Of a stretch of 64,000 nucleotides of DNA, positions 22,515 to 33,997 are shown one piece after another (position 1 is the stretch's first letter; each line of letters starts with the position of its first letter). The translations under genes were made by a program, and so were the position numbers. This DNA is from Omphiscola glabra (Eukaryota > Mollusca > Gastropoda > Lymnaeidae), in NCBI GenBank assembly GCA_964017045.1, contig OZ024806.1:9196488-9260487 (forward strand). The letters are read 5' to 3'. Under the pieces are notes generated by a model. That model was given only the letters and a program-made list of their open reading frames with translations. It had not been told where the DNA came from and did no database searches.

Positions 22515-22980
22515 ATCTCTTATTTAAGTGTGGAGCCTCCTGTCCATTTTGTTAGTGGAGGCTCCTGTCCATTATGCTAGTGGAGCCTCCTGTCCATTAT
22601 GTTAGTGGAGCCTCCTGTCCATTATGCTAGTGGAGCCTCCTATCCATTATGCTAGTGGAGCCTCCTGTCCATTATGCTAGTGAAAAGCCTGCCCATTATG
22701 CTAGTGGAGCCTCCTGTCCATTATGCTAGTGGAGCCTCCTGTCCATTATGTTAGTGGAGTCTCCTGTCCATTTTGTTAGTGGAGGCTCCTGTCCATTATT
22801 CTAGTGGAGCCTCCTGTCCATTATGTTAGTGGAGCCTCCTGTCAATTATGCTAGTGGAGCCTCCTGTCCATTATGCTAGTGGAGCCTCCTGTCCATTATG
22901 CTAGTGAAAAGCCTGACCATTATGCTAGTGGAGCCTCCTGTCCATTATGCTAGTGGAGCCTCCTGGCCTCCTAGCAAGTA
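22515..22980. repeat. 26-bp minisatellite, about 18 copies
   Basis: The unit GTGGAGCCTCCTGTCCATTA plus TGCTAG repeats inside the 2-kb transposon. A GAAAAGCCTG variant appears twice about 230 bp apart, suggesting block duplication. Confidence 0.93.
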
Positions 22981-23287
22981 CGGAAAAGCATGTCCATTAT
23001 GCTACTTGCTATGTCATTGATATTATTTTTCATCATGTTTTTAAAGATTTTCCCTCAACTCAAAAATATATTAATATGCTTGATGAGGGGGATAACTAAT
23101 TTTCAAGTGTTATGTGTTATAAATTTTATATTGATACTAGATACCTTGCTTCTTAATCTTTTATGATTTAAAAAAAAATTGCTTCATTTGTGTGAACTTG
23201 CCTTGCTGAAATAATCCTTCTGTTCTTATAAATTGATTTTTATTAATACTCATTCATAGTTAATGATCCCTGCAGATTTATATATAT

Positions 23288-23349
23288 GAGTTAGGGTCAT
23301 TCGACCCCCAAAGGCCAAAGGTTTACGACCCACAGGTTGAGAACCCCTG
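23288..23349 (-). mobile_element. SPIN-like hAT terminal fragment
   Basis: On the minus strand it reads CAGGGGTTCTCAACCTGTGG and then a GTCGTAAACC...GGGGGTCGAATGACCC stretch, the first ~60 bases of a SPIN-type hAT element. The opposite end was not found, so it is truncated. It is nested in the 2-kb element. Confidence 0.65.
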
Positions 23350-24214
23350 CATCATAAAAAAGAAGAAACATTGGAACTTTGTCATAATCATTATCATTTT
23401 TAAAAAAACTTACCTTGTTCCTGGTACAACTATTTATGAACGAAGAAAATAGGGCACCTATTATATAGTTAATGCAACCTTCTGCTATTTACCCCACAGG
23501 CAGAAATTAAATAAACGTCCTAGTTATTGTAAAGAAATTGTGAATTAATTTAAAAACCATAGGCCTATGCCTATATGTAAATGTCTGATTTTATTAGTGA
23601 AACAAGACCTTATTTCACAATAATAAACCGAGAAAAGATATTTTAAATATGTTAGACCTAAATATTTAAAATTGCAAACCCACCACTTGTTTAGAAAGAT
23701 ATATCAGACACCTAGACATAATTAAAGTAATAAAATAAATACAACATATTTATTTTAATCTAGATACTTCCAATTGGGCAACTTTTATAAGGTATCTTTA
23801 AGGACAGAAGAGTTCTCCTATATTTACCACAATGGCACCGTAAAAGACAAAAAATTCACTAAAATGTAATGTTTTTTATTTCGTAAATTTTGTTAAATTG
23901 TTGTTTAATTCCAACAAAAAGATGTTATTTTACTTTTAAAAATATTTTTAATAAAGTTCCATAACGTAAAAATAAATTAAAAATTTTATTTTTCTAGAAA
24001 CATTATGCTTTGAATTTTGGACCGCCGTTCTGAGGAGTGCCTAATTAGTTATTTATTATTTATCATTATTTATTTATCTCTCTTTTCTTTTTTATTTATA
24101 TATTTGTTTTGCTATTTATTTGTTTTATTTTCTTAAAATTTATATATATATATATATTTTTTTTTTTGTTGGAGTTTTTATGGGGAGGGGGCTCTACGAA
24201 TTTGTCACGGCTGG

Positions 24215-24345
24215 GTGTGATGACAGGTGGGGTGTGATGTCAGGTGGGGTGTGATGACAGGTAGGGTGTGATGATAGGTGGGGTGTGATGAAAGGTGGGG
24301 TGTGATGTCAGGTGGGGTGTGATGACAGGTAGGGTGTGATGAAAT
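24215..24345. repeat. 17-bp minisatellite, about 8 copies
   Basis: The unit GGTGGGGTGTGATGACA recurs with minor variants (GATGTCA, GATAGG). Confidence 0.9.
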
Positions 24346-24347
24346 AG

Positions 24348-24720
24348 ATGTCCCCCCAAAATTTAAAATTTTTTTAAAGTCACATGAATTTAAAAAAAAA
24401 AAAAAAACGCGGCGCGCGCATCAAGCTCAATGTCCGTTGCAAATTGCAAAGACATGCCCGCAACGGTATCGCTACTTTCATCCCGCTTGTCGAGATCGCG
24501 ATCGATGGGAGCGTACAGCAGTGATGCAAGAAAGCATGCGTCCATGATTCAAAAAATCTGAACCATAACAAAAGTGTCACATAACACATGCAGCAATGCA
24601 AACGTTTGCATGTGTCCAGCATTGTGTTTTTCACGTTGTACGACATCATTGTATGTCATGGCTGCCCCGCGATGTCTTACCCATGTGTGGCTGTAACAAC
24701 TCTGAAGTTTTGGGGGACAT
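24348..24720. mobile_element. candidate MITE with ATGTCCCCC termini
   Basis: ATGTCCCCCCAAAA at the left is inverted as TTTTGGGGGACAT at the right, 373 bp apart, enclosing GC-richer sequence. Flanks do not show a clear target duplication. The minus-strand frame inside has no recognisable domain. Confidence 0.45.
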
Positions 24721-24794
24721 TTTTAGATATTTTTAGCACACTCTTGGAAAATCGTGTTTTCTTAAATGTTTTTCTTTTTAAATATTATTTTTTT

Positions 24795-25035
24795 GTACAT
24801 GTATGTTATCTATAATTTGTACATGCATGTTATCTATAATTTGTACATGCATGTTATCTATAATTTGTGCATGCATGTTATCTATAATTTGTACATGTAT
24901 GTTATCTATAATTTGTACATTCAGGTTATCTATAATTTGTACATGTATGTTATCTATAATTTGTACATGCAGGTTATCTATAATTTGTACTGTATGTTAT
25001 CTATAATTTGTAAATCATGTTTTCTTTAATTCGTA
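24795..25035. repeat. 23-bp minisatellite, about 10 copies
   Basis: The unit TTGTACATGCATGTTATCTA plus TAA repeats with point variants. Confidence 0.93.
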
Positions 25036-25560
25036 CATACATGCTATGTATAATTTGCACCGAAGTAACGCAGTCCGGCATGCGTCATCAATCTACGTAT
25101 ACAAAATGTTTTATAGTGGACATTAACAAACGCGCCCCAGTTCGTTCTGCGAGAAAAGCCTTGAACTCATTTAAAATGAACAATTCTCCCCCCCCCCCCC
25201 CAAGTTGTGGCACTAAAAGTGTCAACCGGATAATAGCAGTGTCAACCAGACAATGGCAGAGCGCCCGGGTGTGAATCTGGTGTGGTGGGCAGGACGACGT
25301 CAAGGCAACGAATACCCGAAGGTAGGACAACACGTGTGCCTGTAACCTGTCTGGAAGTAAGTGCCTCAAGATGCCTACATTCCTAAGCCCCTGGTCCCAG
25401 ACCTGGTCGCCGTTGTTGTTCCAGTTACGTGCTTGGTATTGTTTTGATGGTTTTGACATAACTACTGTTTGGTAACAATTGTATATTTTCTTATGTAAAC
25501 CCGCGCGTTCTTTCTTTTGTCTCTGTTAATAATAAGAATCGGCATCAAAGACCGGGGCGT
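25036..25560. other. no gene recognised
   Basis: A 123-codon open frame on the minus strand (25088-25459) has no recognisable domain and runs across a C tract. I do not support it as a gene. Confidence 0.4.
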
Positions 25561-25675
25561 GTTCACGTCAGACTGAGGGGGGGGGGGGGGCGTGTTCACG
25601 TCAGACGGGGCGTGTGTTCACGTAAGACGGGAGGCGTATTTACGTCAGCCTGGGGGGGGGGGGCGTGTTCACGTC
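25561..25675. repeat. short repeats of CGTGTTCACGTCAGAC with G tracts
   Basis: Three to four copies of GGGGCGTGTTCACGTCAGAC are separated by variable G tracts. Confidence 0.7.
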
Positions 25676-25937
25676 GCATCCATTCAAATCGATTACATTT
25701 ATTGTTGGAAAAAATTGATTGATCGATCTGTCAGTCAACAATTGGTAATAACTCAAGTTAGTTCGATAATCCACAGGATGATCCCACCTTGTAAAACGTC
25801 AATTATTTTTTTTTTGCCTTGTCCCACTTTCCCCCGTCCCCCTTCTCCCCATTCTCCAATAGGTGATGTGACTGTGGGGATATTGATCTTCGCGTGACCA
25901 ATGGCAGTGACAGTGGAGTCAGCAATGTGGCGGAGAC
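25676..25937. other. no gene recognised
   Basis: Mixed sequence between the G-tract repeats and the hAT MITE. The short open frames lack domains. Confidence 0.4.
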
Positions 25938-26392
25938 CAGTGGCGTAGCGAGTGGGTGCGGGGGTGCGGACCATCTCAGTGGTGACACCAAATTGAAAAA
26001 AATGTGCAGATTTACAGAGCACACACTGCTCACACTAACCGAATTTCATTGAAGGATAACCGAAATGTTCCACACATGTGACCAATCCAAATGCGTCCTT
26101 TATTAAAAGTTCAAGGTTGATTCGTCAGAAATGACCTATAATTAGTAAATAATTTTTTTTTAATAAAGTAAATTTGAGGTAAAAAAAAAAACAACAAAAC
26201 GACACCTTGACTTTGTTACAGTTCTTAAATACATTTACCTCCCGACCTTCAATTAATTTGTTTTTGTTCTTGTCATTGTTATACTGTGGGCTCGTCATAG
26301 CAAGAAGACATCCATCGTTGAAATCGGGGAGAGGGAGGGGTGACACCATCGGTTTACCGCACCGGGTGACACAAACCCTAGATGCACCACTG
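25938..26392. mobile_element. hAT-type MITE, CAGTGGCGTAG family
   Basis: It starts CAGTGGCGTAGCGAG and ends GATGCACCACTG, flanked by a perfect 8-bp duplication GCGGAGAC (25930-25937 and 26393-26400). Length 455 bp. GGTGACACC occurs near both ends in subterminal positions. There is no transposase. Confidence 0.85.
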
Positions 26393-26612
26393 GCGGAGAC
26401 TACCAAACAAAGAAAAACAAACAATTATTAATGGATGGTCAACAGTTACAAGTAAATAACACGTTAAAAAAAAAAAATTTAAAAATCAAGCAGTATTTAA
26501 CGGGCAGTTCAATGACGTGTCGAGATGACGTCACGACCGCTCCATGTTCTGTCTCAGTGACCGAAACATTCGACTAGACTTTAAAAAAAAATAAAATATT
26601 TTACTCAAAGTG

Positions 26613-26772
26613 CAGACCTGTTTACCCTCGAACTCTTAAAAAATCGTACACTATCATCACAAAATCATTCAATACAGTATCTTAATAGTAAAACATAAAC
26701 ATACAGTATATATAATGTATACACCTCAAAATCGTACAGTGTACGCCGAGATCGTAAGAGTAAACAGGTCTG
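26613..26772. mobile_element. 160-bp MITE with CAGACCTGTTTAC ends and 6-bp target duplication
   Basis: The 13-bp terminal inverted repeat CAGACCTGTTTAC is exact at both ends, and AAAGTG flanks it on each side (26607-26612, 26773-26778). A second, inverted copy is at 29734-29891 with a different exact hexamer. Inside are repeated AATCGTACA and CAAAATC words. No coding capacity. See findings for the unusual duplication length. Confidence 0.88.
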
Positions 26773-26778
26773 AAAGTG

Positions 26779-27294
26779 CATCGGCTTGAGAGTATTGATG
26801 TGGTTGCTGGCACAGTTCTGATAATCAGTAGCCTAATCAATAGAGAGATGGTGGACTTGTAGGCCAAGGCATCCCAAGGCACACCGGAACTTAACCGAGA
26901 CACGCAAGCAGGGCGTGGCCGTCTTAACAGTAACGGGGTGGGGGGTGGGGTGGCGGCGGCGCCCTGGGCAACGTAATGTACCGATTCCCCTCTAACTTAT
27001 AAAGCAATATAAGGAAAAGGATTTTATTCGCAAGGATGCTCATGCGCTCTTCCCAGTGTTTCTTTTGGACAGTTCTGCATCCTTAGATAATTTTTTTTAA
27101 AAATATATTCATGCATTTTTTTCTCAACGCCCACTTTAAAAAAAATCCAATTGATTTTAAAATTAAAAAACAAAATCAAAATAGTTCACAACAACGTGGT
27201 AAACATGCTCTTCGCTGGACTTTTAAGGAACATTAAAATACTTGAAGATATTTCAAAATTCATTAGCAATCTGGGCAACTTGATACCTATAGGA
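26779..27294. other. no gene recognised
   Basis: Mixed sequence with a G/C-rich patch at 26935-26970 that may be an old transposon edge. No domain-bearing frame. Confidence 0.4.
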
Positions 27295-27499
27295 CAGGCC
27301 TGCACAACTCAAAATGTAAGGCGGGCCGTAATACTTTATGAAAAAACGTGTGGGGGCCAAAAGAAAATAGGACCGGCCGGGGGGGGGCGGAGCTATTATC
27401 AAAATAATAAGAATAAATCATATTTCGTTACTTCGCGGGCCTTTAAGTGGCCGCTGCCGGAACGCATGCGGCCAGCGGGAGGAATGTTGTGCAGGCCTG
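27295..27499. mobile_element. hAT-type MITE, CAGGCCTGCACAAC ends
   Basis: Termini CAGGCCTGCACAAC and GTTGTGCAGGCCTG are exact inverted repeats. Flanking octamers CTATAGGA and CTCTAGGA match at 7 of 8. Length 205 bp. The interior includes GGCCGCTGCCGGAACGCATG. Confidence 0.88.
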
Positions 27500-27744
27500 C
27501 TCTAGGAGAGTGAGTTGCCCCCCCCCCCCCTAGAAGCGCGAGGCCATGTTCTAATGCACACATTGTCTTAAAATGAGACTGAAGCCACATTTAGTGCATT
27601 AAGCACACCGGGTCTCGAGACTAAAAAAAAAATCATTGCCTAATTCCTACTTCATGTCTCTCGTGTATTTCAATAATGTAAAGTTAGATATAAAAAAAGA
27701 ATAATTAACACCTACGTATCGGTAGAGCCCAGATAAGCTGCACT

Positions 27745-27990
27745 GGAGATAAGCTGGTTGTAGTGCAGTAGAGATAAGTTGGCGTTAGAGTGGTAAAGAT
27801 ATGTTAGTATTAGAGTGGTAGAGATAAACTGGCTGTAGTGCAGTAGAGATAAGTTGGCGTTAGAGTGGTAAAGATATGTTGGTATTAGAGTGGTAGAGAT
27901 AAGCTGGCTGTAGTGCAGTAGAGATAAGTTGGCGTTTGAGTGGTAAAGATATGCTGGTATTAGAGTGGTAGAGATAAGCTGGCTGTAGTG
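27745..27990. repeat. 25-bp minisatellite in 75-bp higher-order units
   Basis: Three related 25-mers (GTAGAGATAAGCTGGCTGTA..., GTAGAGATAAGTTGGCGTTA..., GTAAAGATATGTTGGTATTA...) alternate in fixed order about three times. Confidence 0.88.
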
Positions 27991-28194
27991 CCAAATTTCG
28001 CCATAGGGCAAACTCCCGGAGGTGTACCCCTTAACACACACAAACATCACTCAAAATATTTTTTACAAGCCCTACAGGTGCCCCCTTACAACACCCTTAG
28101 GCACGCCCCTTGTTTCCGGAAACGGTGACGTCGTACTCATGTGTTTATGAGTCTAAAATATTTTCAGTAAGTAAGCGCAATGCTTGTGAAAAGG

Positions 28195-28555
28195 GCTCCG
28201 TCTTCATGGCACCGACGGTCCAAAAGCTCTCTGTCTTCTTGGCACCGACAGTCCAAAAGCTCTCTGTCTTCTTGGCACCGACGGTCCAAAGCTCTCTGTC
28301 TTCTTGGCAACGAGAGTCCAAAAGCTCTCTGTCTTCTTGGCACCGACAGTTCAAAAGCTCTCTTTCTTCTTGACACCAAAAGTCCAAAAGCTCTCTGTCT
28401 TCTTGGCACCGACTGTCCAAAAGCTCTCTGTCTTCTTGAAACCGACCGTCCAAAAGGTCTCTGTCTTCTTGGCACCGACAGTCAGAAAGCTCTCTGTCTT
28501 CTTGGCACCGACAGTCCAAAAGCTCTCTGTCTTCTTGGCGCCAACATCTCAGAAA
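28195..28555. repeat. 33-bp minisatellite, about 11 copies
   Basis: The unit GGCACCGACAGTCCAAAAGC plus TCTCTGTCTTCTT repeats every 33 bases. Open frames of 11-residue repeats appear in several frames on both strands, as the period predicts. A stray copy of the unit edge (CAGCACCGACAGACCAAAAG) reappears at 28782. Confidence 0.93.
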
Positions 28556-28589
28556 GGCTCTGTCTTCAAGAGGGTTAATATAACTGTTG

Positions 28590-28800
28590 CTTAATTACTG
28601 TTGGGATGTTTAATTGTGCCAGTGTTATCCACCTACGGGACTCCATCTCCGGGTTTGAATTCAGAGTTTCCTTCTCTAGGATGAGTTGCCAGCCAAGGTT
28701 AACGAGTGTCATCCACCCGGAGAGAATGGACTTTGGTGGGGGTTGTCTCGAGACCACGAACTTTAGACCACTCCCGCCACCCAGCACCGACAGACCAAAA
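28590..28800 (-). mobile_element. tRNA-derived SINE
   Basis: On the minus strand the head GCTGGGTGGCGGGAGTGGTC is A-box-like. It is followed by TAAAGTTCGTGGTCTCGAGA and then a body with AGAGAAGGAAACTCTGAATT and CAAACCCGGAGATGGAGTCC. It shares head and body with the degraded copy at 10225-10424. Confidence 0.5.
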
Positions 28801-29733
28801 GGGTTCTGTCTTCTGGTCTCCGACATATTTTTAATAATAGAAGTACACTTTATATGCTGCGTTCGGAACTGAAACTATAAAAGATTCTGAATGTTATTAT
28901 CTTTGAAAAGGAAAGGACCTCACGTGAGCTCCGAGCAGTGAAACAAACGCCTCCAGAAACCACAACTCTAAACGGATAGAAAAAGAAAAAAAACGTTTTT
29001 AAAAAAAAAAATTATATGTAGTTATCGTGAATCAACACCGCAGTTAACAGGGACAGATTTAGGAGAATTAAGGTGTTGGTTATCTTCTCGCGGAAAGCAG
29101 TAATCTCGCCTGCTCCGGAGCTAAGTCTTCTTGCTATACGTGACAGGAACTGCGGTGGACGTGTTATCACCTTGAAATTGCCTTCCGGGAACGTAACTCA
29201 GTTAAGGATTTTAAAGTCTATAACACACAGAGAGTGAAGGTGATATAAAAGATACAAGAAAACAATGTATTAATGCTACGATGTTTCGCTGGGGAAAAAC
29301 AAACCAACAATTACACACAATCTAACATTTATCATGTAACAATTGGGGGCGTCATCTCTAAGACCGAAAATGTCACATCGCATTCCGTAATAATGTTACT
29401 ACTTTTAGACAATGTTTTCATAAAACATAGATTCTAACAATGTATTTCCGCATATATATATATATATATATAGCCGTAACAATTTGTTTGTAAAATCTTT
29501 AGTAATATAATGTTATAAAGTCGTTTTCGTCTAGGTTAAGACCCCCTATGCTGTTTCACATCAACGTAGAAGCTACCGAACAGCTGTTGAGAGATTGACC
29601 AAGCGTAATACCAGGATGTTTTACTAACATCTTAATGAGATTTGCCAGGCTGTATGCCCGGATGTTCTATTAATACATTTCCCGCCATTAAACGACAAAC
29701 CCTATACTGCATACAATTATTAGTACACTATAT
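28801..29733. other. no gene recognised
   Basis: AT-rich sequence with a (TA)n run near 29455. I see nothing else in it. Confidence 0.4.
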
Positions 29734-29891
29734 CAGACCTGTTTACTCTTACGATTTTGGCGTACAGTGTACGATTTTGAGGTGTTTACATTATATATAC
29801 TGTATGTTTATTTTTTACTATTAAGATAATGTATTGAACGATTTTGTGATGATATTGTACGATTTTAAGAGCTTGAGGGTAAACAGGTCTG
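29734..29891. mobile_element. second copy of the 6-bp-TSD MITE, inverted
   Basis: The same CAGACCTGTTTAC termini and interior as 26613-26772, in opposite orientation. The flanking hexamer is CTATAT on both sides (29728-29733, 29892-29897). The two copies are closely similar throughout. Confidence 0.88.
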
Positions 29892-29954
29892 CTATATTAT
29901 GGTATCAGTCCGTGCTCGTGAGACGATGTCTGAAGCTTATTTAGTCTTTATCAA

Positions 29955-30055
29955 ATGGCTTAAATGAGGCCGATATGGCTTCTGAGGCCGATATGGCGTA
30001 TGAGGTTGATATGGCTTATGAGGCCGATATGGCTTATGAGGCCGACTCCTGGAAT
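29955..30055. repeat. 18-bp minisatellite, about 5 copies
   Basis: The unit GAGGCCGATATGGCTTAT recurs with small changes. Confidence 0.85.
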
Positions 30056-30564
30056 GACAGACTCGGCTGCACTTCTCGCAGGAGATCTTTGAGTTTTAGT
30101 AACCTTTGATCTTCCGTAACGATCTGTGTGTTGCAGAGTTTTTTGTTTCGCGTATTTACTGCCTTTTAAAGACAATGTGTGCATTAATTCTTTTACACAC
30201 TGATGTTTGCCATCCGGAACGGTGATAATCGATGATCTCCAATTCGCCGGATGTCCATGCTGGCGTCCCCCTTGTTCTGTTTTCAAAATGTCATAATGTG
30301 CAGCCGAGCCCGTCCAATAAGTCTTGCCCCCCCCCCATACCCTCTGCCAAGTCTCCATACAACAGACCCTTTGAAACTCGGCCTTTCCTCCATTCTCCTT
30401 ACATGGCCTAACCAGCGATGGTGCCTCTTGCTAAGAGCGGAGGACATGCTACAACCTCTTTGGCACGTCCCAAAACCTCTGTCTCTGTGTTCGGGTTAGG
30501 TCAATATTTACCAGCACGGTCGCGAACAAATCACGCATTCCAAGTCCGCAGTCTTTGTCTGCCG
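30056..30564. other. no gene recognised
   Basis: Mixed-composition sequence with a C tract near 30328. Open frames here have no recognisable domain. Confidence 0.4.
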
Positions 30565-30650
30565 AGTGGAGTCTATGGAGTGTGTGGAGTCTGTGGAGTG
30601 TGTGGAGTGTGTGGAGTCTGTGGAGTGTGTGGAGTCTGTGGAGTGTCTTA
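30565..30650. repeat. GTGGAGTCT/GTGTGGAGT minisatellite at D1 edge
   Basis: Nine-base units GGAGTCTGT and GGAGTGTGT alternate. The left boundary of duplicated block D falls inside this array (about 30614), and a short piece of it also starts D2 at 39013. Confidence 0.85.
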
Positions 30651-30934
30651 CCATGACTAAGTGCCGCCCGGGGCGAGCTTCCCATAACGACCCCATTCCT
30701 CCACTGAAAAAAAAAATACAGAATGAATATATTTATTTAACTTCTGTTATGATTTAAAATACTTCCAGTCGGGCATTTCTATTCGCAAAAGGCTTTATAC
30801 TTTCTTCAAAATCTTTTGGTCACTGCAATATTTCCAATCATCCACAATACAACAATATTTCTTACTCGATCTCGTTATACGGTTGCGAAATGAAATTGTT
30901 AAAGAAGCTTATTCCGTGTTTTTGATTGTATATT

Positions 30935-30999
30935 AAGAAGAGAGAGAGAGAGAGGGGGGGAGAGAGAGAGAGAGGGGGGGAGGGAGGGAGAGAGAGAGG

Positions 31000-31048
<49 letters not shown>
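30935..31048. repeat. (GA)n microsatellite
   Basis: A long GA tract with G interruptions, followed by a (GT)n stretch to about 31068. The D2 counterpart (39336-39400) is shorter. Confidence 0.95.
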
Positions 31049-31050
<2 letters not shown>

Positions 31051-31909
31051 GTGTGTGTGTGTGTGTCATTCTGAATTAATTTCGCTTTGAAAGAAATCAC
31101 CAGGATGTCTATTATTTAGTTCCCGTTCAAACGTTTTCCAAGCTAAGAATATTGTTCAAGGTAAAGACCTCAAAGACATCTTTTTAAAAAAAAAAAAAAA
31201 TCAATCCTCGATTAACTGTTTTTTTTGTGGGGGGGGGGGGGAGGGGGAAAAGGGGGGGGGGCATTCCTGAAGTGTTAGTAAAGAACGGAATAAAATTGTG
31301 TTTTAAATTCGTCACGCAATCGTAACTGTCGATAAATGATTGTAAAGCGTTGTAGAGGTACGCGAATTAACAAGCCTGATTAAACCAACGTATAACCGTG
31401 AAGTCTGTGTATCCCACAAGACGCGTTTGGGCGATCCAGTTAACGACCTGGCCCATAAACTTTCCACCACGAGCTTGAAATAAGGGCAAAAAGTGTGTTT
31501 AGAGTGCAACATACTGGCTCGTTGGTCAAGAATGAACAAAGAATGTACGCGCCGAGTTCACCCCAGGGTCAATCTTTTTAGCTATGGGTGGGAGGGGAAA
31601 AAAAAAGGGGGGGGGGTCGCAGTCACAGTCGTGTGTCAAAAATGCTTAATTTCCAAGAAAGAAAGAAAAAAATAGTTTAAGGCCAAGGCAGCATGGAGGG
31701 TACGGAGCGGTTGGGGGGGAGGGGGGGATTTGAGCAAATTGAATTCTGCGGGGCCGATAGCTTTTTGTAGAACGACCGATAGGATCTTAAGATATTATGA
31801 CACTTATAAAGAACACGTCCTACTTGTTCATTCGCGTAGGTTGCGAAATTTCTATTTTTAAAGGAAGGAAAATTGTAAAATGTGTATTTCCCTGATCCGA
31901 ATTATAAAT

Positions 31910-32395
31910 CGTACCCCAGTTGCTGCTAATATGGCCCAGTTGCTGCTAATATGGCCCAGTTGCTGCTAATATGGCCCAGTTGCTGCTAATATGGCCCAGT
32001 TGCTGCCAATATTGCCCAGTTGTTGCCAATATGCCCTAGTTGCTGCTAATATGCCCCAGTTGCTGCTAATATGCACCAGTTGGTGCTAATATGGCCCATC
32101 TGCTGCTAATATGGCCCAGTTGCAGCTAATATGGCCCAGTTGCTGTTAATATGGCCCATCTGCTGCTAATATGGCCCAGTTGCTGTTAATATGGTCCAGT
32201 TGATGCCAATATGGCCCAGTTGCTGTTAATATGGCCCATCTGCTGCTAATATGGCCCAGTTGCTGTTAATATGGTCCAGTTGATGCCAATATGGCCCAGT
32301 TGCTGTTAATATGGCCCAGTTGCTTCTAATATGGCCCAGTTTGCTTTTAATATGGCCCACTTGCTGCTGATATGACCCAGTTGCTGCTAATATCT
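31910..32395. repeat. 20-bp minisatellite, about 24 copies (D1)
   Basis: The unit CCCAGTTGCTGCTAATATGG has recurrent variants (GTTGATGCC, CATCTGCTG). The same variant order is present in D2 at 40260-40745, so the array was copied as a block. Confidence 0.95.
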
Positions 32396-33997
32396 TGGTT
32401 GTCAAAAGCGAATTCCTAATTACAACAGATATGAATGGCCTGCACGTTTTCAAAGAGACAAAAAAGACAATAAATGAAGGACTGCGCACTAGCCGTGGGA
32501 GGGAAATAGCGGAACAAGGTGTGTGTGGAAGCCTGAATCGGAAGTCAGGACAATGAGAGAAGATCGTTTCGACTAAACGCCTTCCTCAGCATGGAAGACA
32601 AAAAAAAATAAGACAAGATAGTGATAGAAACTAATTAAAAACTTTATTAAGCGTTCCCCCCAGTTGTCATTGCCGGACGTAGGATCCAGTAACGTTCTTG
32701 CCTTTCTGTCCCGTCTTTCGATTCATCTTTAGACTTTAATCGGGCAGCTAATTCAACATAAATGCATTGGACACTTTTATCGGTTTTCGTCGCATCGCCG
32801 CTAAGTATAACCGATTTAACCGACGCATAGATTGCGTCTGAAAAAAAACAACAAACAAATTCAGGTTGTACACGAAAACTTTGCAGTCACCAGAGAAACA
32901 TGCTTGTGTGTTTTTTGGGGATTCGGCTGTTCGCCAGGGGCCGCTACAGTGCCGCTGTGACAAAGAAAGCAACACCACGCGATACCACGCCCGAGTGAAT
33001 CATCTAAAAAAACTAACAGGTAAAACGGATGCATCCGGGTTAGGGGGCCGTCACGGGGTCCTGGTGGAGGACAGTCACGGGCATTCATTGGCGCTCTGTC
33101 GTTTGCCATTCAAGATATACATCTTTTTGTTTTCTTCTTTTTTTTCCCCCTAAAATCTTTTAAAAGACAACTTAATTGTTGTTGAGAAACATGAACTGCC
33201 TTTACTTTTTTCCCCATAGGGGCTCAAAGAGACATATGGGCTCAAAGAGCCGTGAATCGTGTCCCCCCCCCCCCCCGCCCACTCTTCATTCTCTTATATT
33301 AGAATTTGACAAGATTTTTTTACTTTTCATTTGGGAATGCCTCACAACATTCAAAGTGGAACTTCAGATGTGTGGATTTTTATTACACATTCATCTGATT
33401 ACTGTATTGTACGCTGTTTTCGTTAGCAATGTGGCATATCTTAATATAATTTAAAAACAAAAATTTTCTTTAGCGCATGAATTTTAGTTTATGGTAGACT
33501 CCAAGCGTCATCGGTACGCCCCCCACCCCCACCCTAACCCCCAAACCGGGGTAGTTTTCTGAAAATATTCGTAACGCAAAGTGATTTACTAGTTTGAACC
33601 GGATCCGCCGCCATTCGGAAATCTTCCAACACAGTATTCGAAAATGGAATTCAGAAGTGGTGCAATGTCTGTAACAGTTGGCGTCGCCACCTGTGAGAAA
33701 TTCGTGGCTCCACCGGAACCCAGCGGCGCAAACTACGAGGAACCATAGTCGTTGTCGATCGATTTTTTGCCTGTCCACTTTAGATTAAAAAATTTTTATA
33801 ATTAAAATGATTAAAAAGACTGAGTTAAGGAGTGTGTATAAAAAAAAAAGGTCGGTTAGGTTGAAGTTGTTCTTTTGGAGGGCGGGGTTGGGGGAGGGGG
33901 GGGTAGATTTTACATTCTTTTAACGATGATATTTTTTTTCAATAAATAAACAATCACACCCAATGATTGAAATGAAATGGGTACACCACCAAAAAAG
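32396..33997. other. remainder of D1, no gene recognised
   Basis: This includes a minus-strand frame at 33470-33778 that has no equally long counterpart in D2, so it is probably not coding. Homopolymer runs of C, G and A are frequent. Confidence 0.45.

Larger units (their letters stand above)
22034..24041. mobile_element. 2.0-kb non-autonomous DNA transposon with 23-bp terminal inverted repeats
   Basis: The left end starts GGCACTCCTCAGAACGGCGG and the right end is its exact inverse over 23 bases. Flanking octamers TTATTAGT (22026-22033) and TAATTAGT (24042-24049) agree at 7 of 8 positions, an 8-bp target duplication as in hAT or P-type elements. The interior has no transposase. It holds a 26-bp minisatellite (22515-22980), a SPIN-like fragment (23288-23349) and AT-rich DNA. 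The superfamily is not settled. Confidence 0.8.

Noticed and set aside
25088..25459. 123-codon minus-strand frame
   Set aside because: No recognisable domain, it runs through a C/G homopolymer, and no splice or paralogue support exists.
28110..28594. Several overlapping 11-residue-repeat open frames
   Set aside because: The 33-bp minisatellite leaves frames open in both directions. No frame is favoured and no domain is present.
33470..33778. 102-codon minus-strand frame in D1
   Set aside because: The nearly identical D2 copy lacks an equally long frame because of small indels, and no domain is recognisable.
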